Below are positions 11,157 to 22,412 of a stretch of DNA of 64,000 bases, one piece after another. This DNA is from Zerene cesonia (Eukaryota; Arthropoda; Insecta; Lepidoptera; Pieridae): positions 2,604,001 through 2,668,000 of the forward strand of contig NC_052128.1 in the NCBI RefSeq assembly GCF_012273895.1. Direction: 5' to 3'. Within the stretch, counting starts at the first letter, position 1. Each line of letters opens with the position of its first letter. Made by a program: the position numbers and the translations under genes. Under the pieces are notes generated by a model. The model was not told the DNA's origin. It did no database searches and was given only the letters and a program-made list of their open reading frames with translations.

Positions 11157-13846
11157 CGGCGGTATATCTAGCCGGAGTGGTCGGTGCGATAGGTGTATCG
11201 GTTCTTGGTGTATTCTGTGTGCTGTCCGTGCTGCAGCTCGCGATGATCTCGTCGAAGGAGAAGGTGGGCTTCAAGTACACCCACCTCGTCATGATGAAGT
11301 TGGCCCTGGCGCTGCTAGCGAGTGAGTACGCAATACTGATGTAGTGGTATAGGCATTTTGGTAGGAGAAAATCTTATGCGCTCGCGTCACCGACAACTAA
11401 CGTTAAGAAAATTCAAAATTTATGCTTCTGTTGTGTGCTATCGGCAAAATGTTCTCGCTACTATGGGCAGTCGCTCTGACTGTTATCCTTTTTTACGATG
11501 ATCTGCATGTAATACTGTCCATATGGATCTCTTTTTACTTCTGTTTTTTTTTTTAATTTTAGTCCCGTAAAAGTAGTTTTGATTAATATAGAGATGTTAA
11601 ACCCTTATTTGTGTATATTTCCAGCGCTCCTATCGATCGCTGCAGCCGGCCTCTTCGCAGTGCAAGGCGATGACAGAGGGTTTTATCTAACTAGGGGAGA
11701 AGCTTTTTATGTACAGGTAATAATTTAAGTGTTTATAAAATTTTAGAATTAAAATACGAATTCATATGATTATATAAGCAGTTAGTATAGATATATGGTG
11801 CCATAGATAAAATAAATCTATTAGCTAAAGAATTTTGACTTTCCTAAACTCCCAACGACCCACCGTTTAACTTAAATATTTTGTATCTGTGGAAGTAACA
11901 TTAACATTGTCTGATTGCCAAAAAGGATAAGGGATAAGGAGGGGATTGATGGGGAAAGGCAACACATTGCACGCCGATCTTCTGTGGGGGTGTGGTACCT
12001 CCCCGGTACGAGCTGGCCCAATAGTTACACATGGTAACTGCATAAGTCATATTATAATATACGTGTGCATAAACATAGAAATTTATAAATTGTATTTCAT
12101 TTCATGATCAAATTTTATGCCCTAAGCGAACATCTCAGTTGCTGCCCATGAACATTCGCAGAGGTAGTGCCTCAGCGTATGCGCTACCCGCTTTTAAGGG
12201 AGAAGGGATAAGGGAAAAGATTGACGACTGAAAAGAGGGAATGGACGGGGAATGTTGAGGAAAAAGAAATGGGCCAACTTAAGAGATATTGAATTAAAAT
12301 GTACGACTAATCGTACATGAGAGAGGAGAAATGTATTATATAAAAGAAAGACAGGACAGGAAATATATATTAATTTTGCATCTTTTTCTTCATATAATGT
12401 GTTAATTATATTAATTTTGCAGATAGTATGCATCGTGATAAATTCCCTCCTATTTATAATGTCTTTATACGACACATTATTCTCGAGGCGAGAGGGCGGA
12501 GACCCGACCAACCCGCTCGGCGAACCGCAAGGGACTACCATAAATAATCCTGGCTTTAAGGAAGGAAGAGGTAGTTTTACATTTTATTTTTGTTGCTCAA
12601 AAGTACTATATACTCGAGAACCGCTCGACCAATTTGATGAAGAAAAAAAATGTTTTCGTCAAGGCACAAGGCAGGTTCATCGTTCATCCTTATTTTTATA
12701 CAAAACAACAGCTCAATCAATCAAGAAAGGTTTCGTTTTCCCTTTTTTCATAAAAGTTTATTTTTTCATTAAAAGAATATCAGCATATAAACACATTCAA
12801 CTAAAAATACTTATGAGACACTTTAATGAGGCGTCATTAGCGATTTTTTTTTTTGCCCGACTTTTACATCAAGTTTAAATTACAGTGCATAACTTAGATT
12901 ATTAATTGGTTTGCATTAACATCTATGACGTCACAAAATGACGCAGAACCTACCTATTCTTAGTAGCATAACATAGTTCATTTTAATTGTATATTAAACA
13001 AGCTGTTCGCCCGTCGTACATATATAGCCTACTAGCTGTGCCCCGCGGTTTTAGCCACCTGCTAACCTGATGTTATAATGTAGCTTAAAACCTCCCTCAA
13101 TAAATGGGCTATCTGACACTGAAAGAATTTTTCAATTCGTCAATGGAGCTGGTGGGTCGTTTGGTGGTAAGCGTTACCGCCGCCCATGAACACTTGAGAG
13201 GAATGGATTTCAGAATTTTATTTAAAAAGGGATTAAGGAAGGATTGATGAAAGGAATAAAGGAATCGACTGGGAAGGGTAAGGAACAGGATATGAGACTC
13301 CAGCTCGCTACACGTTTCACGCCCGTCTTCTGTGGGGGTGTGGTACTTCCCCGGTGCGAACTGGCCCAATTCATGCCGATGCGTCAGTGCACATTTTCAT
13401 ATTTTCTACGCTAATGTTATGAAGAGCTTCATATGCCTCGCCTCGACCTTACGCCTTAAATGTTCATGGACGATGCTAGCGGGGCCCACCATCTCCATTC
13501 CTTAAGGGGATCCGCCATGTCCATTGCGGACGATAACATAAAAAACACTAATCACTAAAAATCTCCAGGCATATCAATGACGGACGCATCCGGCAAACCG
13601 TACACGACCAACGGCCACGGCTCCGTCGCCTCCATGAACACGACGGCCACCACGCTCACGGGGCTCTCGGAGGCGAGCACGATCACCAGGTCCCCGCTGA
13701 GGTCCTCGCTGAAGAAGCCCAGGCCCAAGGAGGAGCCGGGGGCCATGGGGATACAGAACCCCGGCTATTCGGGGAACTCACCACCGCTGAACCGGAACGG
13801 CAGCCAGAAGAAGGTCCGGATACAAACGCACAGTACGGAAGTGTAG
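11157..13846 (+). CDS. Tetraspan (claudin-like layout) membrane protein, 3' exons
   Basis: Four exons in matching phase: 11,157-11,321, 11,625-11,716, 12,423-12,570 and 13,569-13,846 (stop). Each has an AG acceptor; the donors are GTGAGT, GTAATA and GTAGTT. The first visible exon encodes a hydrophobic helix (AVYLAGVVGAIGVSVLGV...) and, after SSKEKVGFKYTHLVMMK, the start of a second helix completed in exon 2. Exon 3 supplies a third (IVCIVINSLLFIMSL). One more helix upstream would give four, with a short outer loop (GDDRGFYLTRGEAF) before the last helix and a cytoplasmic Ser/Thr- and Lys-rich tail containing NNPGF and QNPGY. That spacing resembles claudin/PMP22-type proteins, but no signature motif is visible because the 5' exons are missing. 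The exons are clearly GC-richer than their surroundings. I do not recognise the specific gene. Confidence 0.8.
11930..12030. repeat. Interspersed repeat fragment in an intron
   Basis: Contains the core CTTCTGTGGGGGTGTGGTAC followed by CTGGCCCAATAG, as at 6251-6582. It lies in the tetraspan gene's intron between 11,716 and 12,423, next to a separate piece from the other end of the same repeat (12,125-12,280). Confidence 0.5.
12125..12280. repeat. Interspersed repeat fragment in an intron
   Basis: CTGCCCATGAACATTCGCAG followed by CGCTACCCGCTTTTAAGGG matches the opposite end of the 6251-6582 repeat. The two parts are in reversed order in this intron, so they are two separate insertions or one rearranged copy. 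Confidence 0.5.
13121..13385. repeat. Interspersed repeat copy in the last intron
   Basis: A nearly complete copy of the 6251-6582 repeat, from GGAGCTGGTGGGTCG to TGGCCCAATTCATGCCG including GTGGGGGTGTGGTACTTCC. It lies between tetraspan exons 12,570 and 13,569. Confidence 0.6.
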
Positions 13847-16800
13847 TGGTTTTATACCAGCACGGTATACATACAAACACATCGTACGGAGGTATAGATT
13901 GTTAGTGTTTTTTATCAGATATTTATCAGCAAGACAATGTATGTAAACAGTGCAGTGGTGTTGATTGCATTGGTGGAATGTATGGTTGATTTTTCAGGTA
14001 ATATATTTATCAGCAAGTTACTTATCGGGGTGTATTTTAGGCACATATGGCTTTGGCAAAAAGACGCGGATTCGAATTCCGCCTCATGATCAAATTTTTT
14101 CTTTTCTATAAAAAATTCTCAAGATCATTATATATACGGGAATACGCTATATTGTACGCGCTCCAGAATGCCGATACAAAATTCAGGCAATTATCCGACT
14201 TGTGTTGGCGAGCGAGCGAGATGTAATCTGTTGACCGTTGCAGTTTTAAAATATATATTGTATTGGTCTAATAATATTCTTGATATTTCATTGGTTTTTA
14301 CTAGCAAAGTAAGAAACAATAAAGACTAAATATTTGGGTATTTGTTTTGAACAATTTGGTTTACAGAGACAGATATGTTTGGGATGTATAGGAATTGTTT
14401 ACCGGTTTAATAAAGTGTATAGATAGACAATTGTGCGTATAAGAATTGTTTACGAATTCGGCCATTTTATGTCATATATGTAAGGAAAGATGATTTTTAT
14501 TATTATTATATGCAATACATTTTTGTTTTGTTTGATAAAACTGGTTTTAGATGCGTTCGAAGTCTGTTTTTGATAAATTAGTCTATACGAATAAAAAACA
14601 ACTATTTATTAAATACTTTGAAATTAAACTCAAAAAAATCAGACATTAAAAATTTGTCATAGTAAATTCTAAAGGATTTGAAAATCTATTTACATTTCAT
14701 ATATTTGTTGAGGGTGTTGGCAACACAATCTATTTATTAATGCAATATTATTGTAGTGTATAAATAGCCCTAAAAATTATAATTTTGCAATACTTCTTAT
14801 GAATTTATAATTCAAAATAATTACATACAATTTGTATTGGTAATAAATGGTTTAGATGCATTCAAATCACAGTTAAAAATAAGTCTTCTTTACCTAATAC
14901 TTCACCACCAATGTTTTCATAACAATTAATTGTTTAGTATGTGGTCAAATTTAGAATTTTAAGTCATTGTTACGTTCTCGAATTTGTTAGAAGTAAAGCA
15001 ATGAATGTGTTAATTTCCAATAAACACATTATTTCTATGAATGTATAATATTTAACACATTTAATGTTTATGGAATTGTTAGTGCCTCTCACAAAGTCTG
15101 CGCACATTGTACCATAATAATATTATTTTTCTTTTTCCATTTATGTCTTTAATCCATTTGTATAACAGAAATTACTTAATTAACAAATTCTTGTGCAATA
15201 TCGTGAAATATTTTATTTTATTTCTTTTCAGATATATGATTTTGAAAATCAAACATTTGGTACATTATATTATATGGTTTTATAAGAATTTTCTTTCTAA
15301 AATAACACTACACTTTTATGTATGAACAAAGTTCTTTTTTTAATAAAATTGTAAATAGCTTGGCACATAGTGTTGCATTTCATTAAGGGAAGTTTGGAAT
15401 TTTATTATTATGATATTTAAAGATATTATATGCAAAGAATTATAAGTAAAATACAAATTTTATTTAGTTTATATATGAAAAGAGGGACAATGTTTATTTA
15501 CTTATTACTTTAATATTTTAAATTAAACAATAACGAACTTTCAATATGTTCTCTATATTAATATTCCAAATAAAAATATGAAGTATAAATATTACAAAAT
15601 TATAGAACTCTTCACACATTTATAAAATTGGTTTCATTGTGATTAATGTGTAATAGGAGTTTTTGAGGAAATAATGAAATATTTTCTTTTTATTTCATAA
15701 ACTACATTTATATTGGATCCTATATTGAATAACTACAATAAAAGAAGTTATGCTACAATACAATTATTCTATGTTTATGACAAGAATCTACTTATAAACA
15801 ATTATATTTAGTTTTTTCAAAACAGATAAAATGTATACACTGCAATTATTACAATTCTACAACAATAAGTATAAACTATACCCCTTTGAATGAAACAATA
15901 TTTAATTATGCATGTAAATATTTTTTCTTAGATATAATTTTCCCACCAGGCTTGTTAGACGGTAACAAGTATATTGTTTTGGTCTCGTTTATAAAACTGA
16001 TAAAAATAACATTGATTAGTTTTATAGTGTCTTATTGGTTATTAATGTTTCATATATTGATGAAAGTCAATTTTTATTTTCTACAAACACAATATTAAAA
16101 TTGTTAATTAAATGGAAAAAAGTATTTAGAAATATTAAATAACCATTAACCTCTCAATATCTTAAAAAATATAAATATATAAATAAAATATAACTAATCG
16201 TGCCTTATCCTTAGGGAAATTTAATCTTGCACTTGTGTTTAACCCATTATGTTTTTATTCTTAGTTTAGTTTAAATCCGTCCACATTCTGGTCTTAATTA
16301 AGTCTAATTAGTTTCACTATAGATCTGTAAGCTATGAAATGTATAATAACATTATTTTTTTTCTATATTTGCATAAATTATATTTATTCCACGGTGTCAG
16401 AAGTGATACAAATATATTGTTTTTCTGAATCTAAATGACGTATTTTATATGTAATGTTTAGTATAACACTTGTACCTACATAGTATAAATGTCAGAATCA
16501 TAGATAATTAAGTCTCCGTCCGTTATATTTTATGTTTTGTTTGAAATTTCGAATTAAAATGTCGATAATTATATTGTTTTTATTTCCATTTTATTTTATA
16601 ACGGTCAAACCATGCTTCCATACATTATTGTGTATTGATAAAATGGTTGCGGAGTCTAACCTGAGGCTCTGGAATCAAACTCAGTAGATTGTTATACAAA
16701 TGATTCCAGGCATGGACAGTATAATATGATGTTCAGAGTTCAGACGTATCCTATACGTGAGAAATTGTTAGCAAAAGTTCAATGAGCATATTTGACCTGG

Positions 16801-17012
16801 TTCCTTAATAGCTGTGTATAAAAACCAAATGTATTTTATATTATGAAACTTGCTTGTTTTCGTTCTATGTAAACATTTAATTTCTTGGTTATTGGAAAAG
16901 AGATATGTTTAACATTTATTAATAATTAATTTACGTTTCTACGTCTGTTGCCTGCTGATATGTTTTATCGACCAATTGAAAATGTACATATAAAATTTAT
17001 TTTAATATTTCT
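13847..17012. other. AT-rich 3' flank of the tetraspan gene
   Basis: The beginning is presumably the 3' UTR; AATAAA hexamers occur near 14,318 and 14,410, among others. A tRNA-derived repeat fragment lies at 14,041-14,100. The remainder is very AT-rich with only short, low-complexity open frames, and no gene is seen. Confidence 0.55.
14041..14100 (+). repeat. tRNA-derived SINE-like fragment
   Basis: A T-arm-like palindrome (GCGGATTCGAATTCCGC) is followed by CTCATGATCAAATTTTTTC. The sequence after the arm closely matches the one after the tRNA-like unit at 51,875-51,949, so both belong to one retroposed family. Confidence 0.55.
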
Positions 17013-17311
17013 CTAACTATCCAGAATTGGGGAATTTACAACTTTTGCCCAAACGATTTCTCTGTGTGGTTCTAAGGAATGGATTCTTTCAGTGGCCAAA
17101 TGATACATTAGGGGCAAAGATGTGTAATAATTATAAATAAACACGATATGATTTTTTGGCTTAGAAACCACTCTTGAGCAACCTCATGACAGTGTGTCCA
17201 ACAACTCCAATTTCAGGTTCACTTGCAAGTCTCTCGTCATCCTTGTCTTTAGCCGCGTATATTATAAAATTTTCTCTGTAAAGTAGTTAGCAGCATAGAG
17301 TTTGGGTTGTG
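17013..17311 (-). pseudogene. piggyBac-like transposase relic
   Basis: On the minus strand 17,274-17,164 reads ENFIIYAAKDKDDERLASEP then EIGVVGHTVMRLLKSGF. After a frame change near 17,164 it continues NHIVFIYNYYTSLPLMYHLA to a stop at 17,013. This is the piggyBac/PGBD catalytic region, in which EPDLG-x-VVRL is normally followed by a F-D-N-Y-Y-T-S-L-P motif. Here the expected aspartate is a tyrosine (IYNYY). The frameshift, the lost catalytic residue and the missing ends make this a dead copy. No TTAA-flanked termini were found around it. Confidence 0.65.
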
Positions 17312-17754
17312 GTTACCTGGGCAGGTAACAGGTGTATAAAATAGTACTTAAAATTTGTTAGAGCATAAAGCTCAATTTTTTTTATATTTTCTTCAGGATA
17401 ACTTTAGAAATCTCGCCATCCAGTGCCGGACACTTATTTCAAATTACATTTATACTTTCGTTATAGCATAAAAGCTAAATTTTATATATGTTCCTTGGGA
17501 CCTATAAAAAGATGTTACCTCAAAAGCCGGACAGTTTTCATGGTTTTTACATCTTGCCAGACACATCGAAAGTTCACTGTAGGTGCGAACGTGAATGCTT
17601 AGTCAATTACTATTTTTTAAGATATCTAATAAAAAAAATATTTTATAACGTTCATAGCCATGTTGCATAAAGTAAAAAATGTTAGTTTAATATCATAAAA
17701 ATATAATAAAAATTATGATTACATGTAAAAAAATATTTGAACTTGTTTATTAAT

Positions 17755-18045
17755 TTAAGCATTGTCGTCGATGTTTTCATTTTCTTCATCTACTACTCAG
17801 TCGAAGACATGATCGTCCTCAACATCACCTTTGTCAGTTTCTGAAAGAAAAATAAGCAAGTTTATACAAGTATGAATAATTAAAAAAAAATGTATCATAA
17901 TTGGTCATAATAATTATATACCTTATTGAGTTTTGAGCGAATCACTAACATAACTCGGTAGTTGATCCCCTTCAAACCATTTGAACTAGTATTTGTCATC
18001 TTTTAATACCCAGCCGTTATTGTCTGGTTGATATATGGTTGGATT
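17755..18045 (-). pseudogene. Transposase C-terminal relic, family unclear
   Basis: Two minus-strand blocks look like exons: 18,045 to about 17,930 encodes YQPDNNGWVLKDDKY, a stop, then FKWFEGDQLPSYVSDSLKTQ. After an intron-like step with a CTTTCAG acceptor, 17,845-17,755 encodes an acidic tail (ETDKGDVEDDHVFD, a stop, VVDEENENIDDNA, stop). W-F-E-G-D followed by an acidic tail is something I associate with insect transposase-derived proteins, but I cannot name the family. In-frame stops show it is decayed. Confidence 0.4.
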
Positions 18046-18368
18046 TTTTAAATGAGCATTATTTCAAATGATAGGGTACGAGCTCTAGTAGTCAGCCCCA
18101 AGCCAATAGCCAGCCTTTTCCAGCTAAAAACCTACAGGAATAGCGTTATATTGCAAATTAACCAATCAAATCACTTTTAAAAAAATCTTTGCTTTCTTAT
18201 TGGTCGGTTTGGAACATCACAATGACGCTATGTGGCTGCAACAAACAGTAATCTGAGTTCATTTTGACGTTGGCACTTGTCGAGACAAGTCGCGGCGTGC
18301 GTAGTAATTTCTTATTTTATTTATAATTGTTTATAGTATGAGATCCGGCCGCGTGATTTATTTTTGGG

Positions 18369-20060
18369 CCGGACCAAATCTGGAACGTAGACGAAACTGG
18401 AATTACTACAGTTCATAAGCCAAAAAAAGTTGTAGCGTGTAGAGGTGTCAAACAAGTGTCTAAAGTCACATCTGGAGAACGTGGGCAGCTTGTTACTGTA
18501 TGTTGAGCTATAAATGCTATAGGTAACCACCTGCCACCATTTATTATATTCCCACGTAAAAATTGGCAGCAACGAATGATAGATGGTGGCCCACCGGGTA
18601 CTGAAGGAGCTCCACATCCGAGTGGATGGATGACCGGGCCAAATTTCCTACTTTTCCTGAAATTTTTCCATAAGCATGTAAGATGCACCAAGGACAGCCC
18701 TTGTCTTATTATATTTGATAACCATGAGTCACACATTACTATTGACTCTATAAACTACTGCAAAGATAATGGTATCCATCTTTTAACTATACCACGACAT
18801 ACCTCTCAAAAATTACAACCTTTGGATCGAATAGTATTTGGAGCGTTGAAGTCATACTACAATACTGCATGCGATAATTGGATGGTTAGTCATCCAGGGC
18901 GGCCGTTAACCATATATGATTTGGCTGGATGTCTAGGCAGTGCTTACCCCAATGCAATGACTCCTAGAAATATTCAGAAAAGTTTCTCAGTTACTGGAAT
19001 TTTCCCATTCAATCCTGATATATTCACAGATGACGAATATTTAAGCTCCTACGTTACCAATAGAGAAATTGTGCCAACTGAAACAGACAATATTATAACC
19101 ACACCATCTGTGTCACCGTCTATTTTACTTGATCAATCTTTAACGGCTGAAAATACTGCGCCTGCTTCCCCTGCCCTCATGCTAAATACAGAAAATGATG
19201 CGCCAGTTGCACTAGTGCCAATTCCAGATGACGATGTGACTCCCAATATTTCTGATAATGAAAAGGAAAATGATTCTGCAAAATCTCCCCCAAAGTTGCT
19301 TTCCTTATGTATGGCCAGTAATAGAGATGCCCTTACGAGTTCTTTCAATAATAACAGACCGACGGCAGCTGGTTCTTCACAAATTAGAAATAACGACAGC
19401 CCTTACGATCCAAAACCTTCGACATCAGCATTTGTAAGTCCTGAAGTAATAAGACCACACCCCAAAGCAGGACCGAGAAAAGGATCTGGAAAGGGGAGAA
19501 ATAAAGGTAAAACTAGGATTTTAACAGACACACCGGAAAAACTGGCAATCGAGAATGAGTGGGCAGCTAGGAAACAGAAAAAAGAAAAGAAGATTTGCAA
19601 AGCGAAAGTAAAAGCAGTAAAACGTAACCTAAATTCACAAGAACAAGAAGTGACGACGTCGGAAGATGAAGAACTACCGCCATCGCCAGAATCAGTTTTA
19701 AGTTCGTTTAATGAAAGTGTTGTCTCTAATAGCAGTAGTAGCGAATCAGAGCATGAAGACGACTCCAAATACTCCATCATCATTGGAGATTGGGTTATTG
19801 TGAACCTAATCTCTCAAAAGAATCTCGTTCATAGATATGTTGGGCAAATACTGAGGGAAAGTCGCGCTGGATATGACATTAAATTCGCAAAAAAAATTAA
19901 TGATAAGATGTTCAAGTGGCCTGTTAAAGACGATATTAGTTCAGTTGCCAAATATCAAGTTGTGAAGAAACTACCAGTTCCAGAAGTGAAATCATCATCA
20001 AAAAGAGTTATTAGTTTTAAGTTTCCAAAATCATTAAGAAAATTTAATATTGAGAAATAA
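18369..20060 (+). pseudogene. pogo/Tigger-like DDE transposase, 5'-truncated
   Basis: The frame opens at 18,369 with IWNVDETG, which holds the first catalytic Asp of the DDE_1 domain. It is interrupted by TGA at 18,504-18,506, then runs open to the stop at 20,060 (494 codons from 18,576). The second and third catalytic residues are in FDNHESH and LQPLDRIVFG, with 35 residues between the two Asp (a DD35D spacing), followed by the family motif NIQKSFSVTGIFPFNPDIF. The N-terminal helix-turn-helix DNA-binding part is absent: the homology starts abruptly at 18,369 with no splice acceptor. The C-terminal half is long, first acidic and serine-rich, then strongly basic (about 19,450-19,640), then a compact segment (IIGDWVIVNLISQKNLVHRY). 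The intact 494-codon stretch suggests recent loss. Confidence 0.75.
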
Positions 20061-20309
20061 AAATGAAAAGATAATTGCTATTAGATATAAGAAAAAAGAC
20101 TATAACTTTAAGAGATAATAACTATTTTTTTTTAACCAAAGGGGTATTTTGTTATGTTGTGTTAATTGCAAAATTTATTTAATGTTATTTTTTAGTTTTA
20201 AGTTAAAAAAATATTAGAACTTTAAGTAACATTTTCTGTTAATATTGAGAAAAAAAAAAGTGAAAAGATAATTATTGATGTTATTAGATAAAAAGAAAAG
20301 AAACTTTAA
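20061..20309. other. AT-rich tail with a duplicated segment
   Basis: Sequence after the pogo-like stop. A segment near 20,045-20,115 (ATTGAGAAATAAAAATGAAA...) recurs imperfectly at about 20,237-20,309. No coding potential. It ends in the TTAA target of the next element. Confidence 0.5.
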
Positions 20310-20379
20310 GGCGAGGTGAGTTCTAAGACTCGCAAATTTTTGGTTCGTTTTTTCAATTTTTCTTATACAAAATGGAATA

Positions 20380-21379
20380 NNNNNNNNNNNNNNNNNNNNN
20401 NNNNNNNNNNNNNNNNNNNNNNNNNNNNNNNNNNNNNNNNNNNNNNNNNNNNNNNNNNNNNNNNNNNNNNNNNNNNNNNNNNNNNNNNNNNNNNNNNNNN
20501 NNNNNNNNNNNNNNNNNNNNNNNNNNNNNNNNNNNNNNNNNNNNNNNNNNNNNNNNNNNNNNNNNNNNNNNNNNNNNNNNNNNNNNNNNNNNNNNNNNNN
20601 NNNNNNNNNNNNNNNNNNNNNNNNNNNNNNNNNNNNNNNNNNNNNNNNNNNNNNNNNNNNNNNNNNNNNNNNNNNNNNNNNNNNNNNNNNNNNNNNNNNN
20701 NNNNNNNNNNNNNNNNNNNNNNNNNNNNNNNNNNNNNNNNNNNNNNNNNNNNNNNNNNNNNNNNNNNNNNNNNNNNNNNNNNNNNNNNNNNNNNNNNNNN
20801 NNNNNNNNNNNNNNNNNNNNNNNNNNNNNNNNNNNNNNNNNNNNNNNNNNNNNNNNNNNNNNNNNNNNNNNNNNNNNNNNNNNNNNNNNNNNNNNNNNNN
20901 NNNNNNNNNNNNNNNNNNNNNNNNNNNNNNNNNNNNNNNNNNNNNNNNNNNNNNNNNNNNNNNNNNNNNNNNNNNNNNNNNNNNNNNNNNNNNNNNNNNN
21001 NNNNNNNNNNNNNNNNNNNNNNNNNNNNNNNNNNNNNNNNNNNNNNNNNNNNNNNNNNNNNNNNNNNNNNNNNNNNNNNNNNNNNNNNNNNNNNNNNNNN
21101 NNNNNNNNNNNNNNNNNNNNNNNNNNNNNNNNNNNNNNNNNNNNNNNNNNNNNNNNNNNNNNNNNNNNNNNNNNNNNNNNNNNNNNNNNNNNNNNNNNNN
21201 NNNNNNNNNNNNNNNNNNNNNNNNNNNNNNNNNNNNNNNNNNNNNNNNNNNNNNNNNNNNNNNNNNNNNNNNNNNNNNNNNNNNNNNNNNNNNNNNNNNN
21301 NNNNNNNNNNNNNNNNNNNNNNNNNNNNNNNNNNNNNNNNNNNNNNNNNNNNNNNNNNNNNNNNNNNNNNNNNNNNNNN
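20380..21379. other. Assembly gap (1,000 N)
   Basis: Exactly 1,000 N inside the TTAA-flanked element, directly after its left inverted repeat. Most of the element's gene would lie here. Confidence 0.99.
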
Positions 21380-21691
21380 TGTAGATGTTGCGATAATTAG
21401 TTTACCTACTGACATTTGTGCTCTGTGGCATGAAGATGTAAGGTTATTTTTGTATCTTTCATAAAGAATGTTTTCCGTAGAAGTATATCATAGTGATTTA
21501 TCTATGTGAATAGGTAGATAAAACTATTTTCTTACAATCATGTTAGGATTATTTCATCTTATTGCTTCGAGTCGATAATTAACTAATTATTTAGGTGCTT
21601 ATTTTGTAATTTAATGCCCGCTGTAAAATCTCTAAAATTCTACACATATAAAAGCGAACATAAGAAAAAAAGATAATGTTGTCTTACTTAC

Positions 21692-21774
21692 TCTTTAATC
21701 CTTTCTGCAATTATTCGGCGGAGGTTTCTTTTTGCCAATTTGGTTAAATTTTTTTTATTTTTTTTGTTTCCCAT
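21692..21774 (-). CDS. First coding exon of the TTAA-flanked element
   Basis: Minus strand from ATG (21,774) to a consensus donor (GTAAGT after 21,692). It encodes MGNKKNKK followed by NLTKLAKRNLRRIIAERIKE, a lysine/arginine-rich start like the N termini of other transposases in this window. The rest of the gene would run toward lower coordinates into the 20,380-21,379 gap. A GC-rich block at 21,886-21,985, upstream on this strand, is a plausible promoter. There is no homology I can name. Confidence 0.45.
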
Positions 21775-21885
21775 GTTCTAATTATCACACAAACTAAAAA
21801 TTACTAAAAACAACTATTTACAAAAGGTTTTGTACAGGTATATTTACAAAGAATATGCAAACTGAACGTTTTAAGAATATTTCGC

Positions 21886-21985
21886 GAATGCGGCGCGGAG
21901 CGGCAAAAATTTGACACAAGTCCGACCTTCGAAAGCGCTCGAGCGCGACTGACAACAGTCCCCGCTCTCCCGCGCGCCGGCGACT
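21886..21985 (-). promoter_or_regulatory. GC-rich block upstream of the element's first exon
   Basis: About 100 bases rich in CG dinucleotides (GCGGCGCGGAGCGG ... CCCGCGCGCCGGCGAC) in otherwise AT-rich DNA, about 110 bases upstream of the ATG at 21,774 on the minus strand. Promoter role is inferred from position and composition only. Confidence 0.3.
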
Positions 21986-22412
21986 TGCTCGAAAGTAGTT
22001 ATTTTAGAATTTTGTTAAATATTATTTTGTAAATTGAAATATAAAAACCATTCAGATCGCTAGTTCAAGCTATTACACAAATTATAGTATATTTTTTTTG
22101 TTTAAAATGTGCTTGTATTCATAAAATTATTGGATTAAAAGTAGAAAAAGAGGCAACTTTGCGATTTTTTTCTATCGAGTAAAGTTAATCCAATCGTGTA
22201 CTGAATAATTCACGTCTCTCGTAAATATCCTCAACTTTAATATATATTTTTTCTAATCAAATTTATTCCATTTTGTATAAGAAAAATTGAAAAAAACGAA
22301 CCAAAAATTTGCGAGTCTTAGAACTCACCTCGCCTTAAATCAACTACATGATTACTCAATGGTCCTTGGTCAAATTGATGTTCATGTATAGATTTAAAAA
22401 TATCAACACCTA

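Larger units (their letters stand above)
20310..22334. mobile_element. TTAA-flanked DNA transposon, 70-bp TIRs
   Basis: Left terminus 20,310-20,379 begins GGCGAGGTGAGTTCTAAG and is repeated inverted, with about one difference, at 22,264-22,334. TTAA lies directly outside both ends (20,306-20,309 and 22,335-22,338). A TTAA target duplication is the mark of piggyBac and Kolobok superfamilies; the GGCGAGG start does not look like the CCC start usual for piggyBac, so Kolobok or an unnamed TTAA group is possible. Half the interior is a 1,000-N gap; the visible part has one minus-strand exon (21,692-21,774) and a GC-rich block upstream of it. Confidence 0.75.

Noticed and set aside
12399..12878. 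159-codon ORF covering tetraspan exon 3
   Set aside because: Only 12,423-12,570 is coding; after the donor at 12,571 it reads through intron, as shown by phase agreement with the exon at 13,569.
19133..19783. Minus-strand open frames opposite the pogo-like C-terminal region
   Set aside because: Shadows of the plus-strand Ser/Lys-rich coding sequence; no splice or start context.
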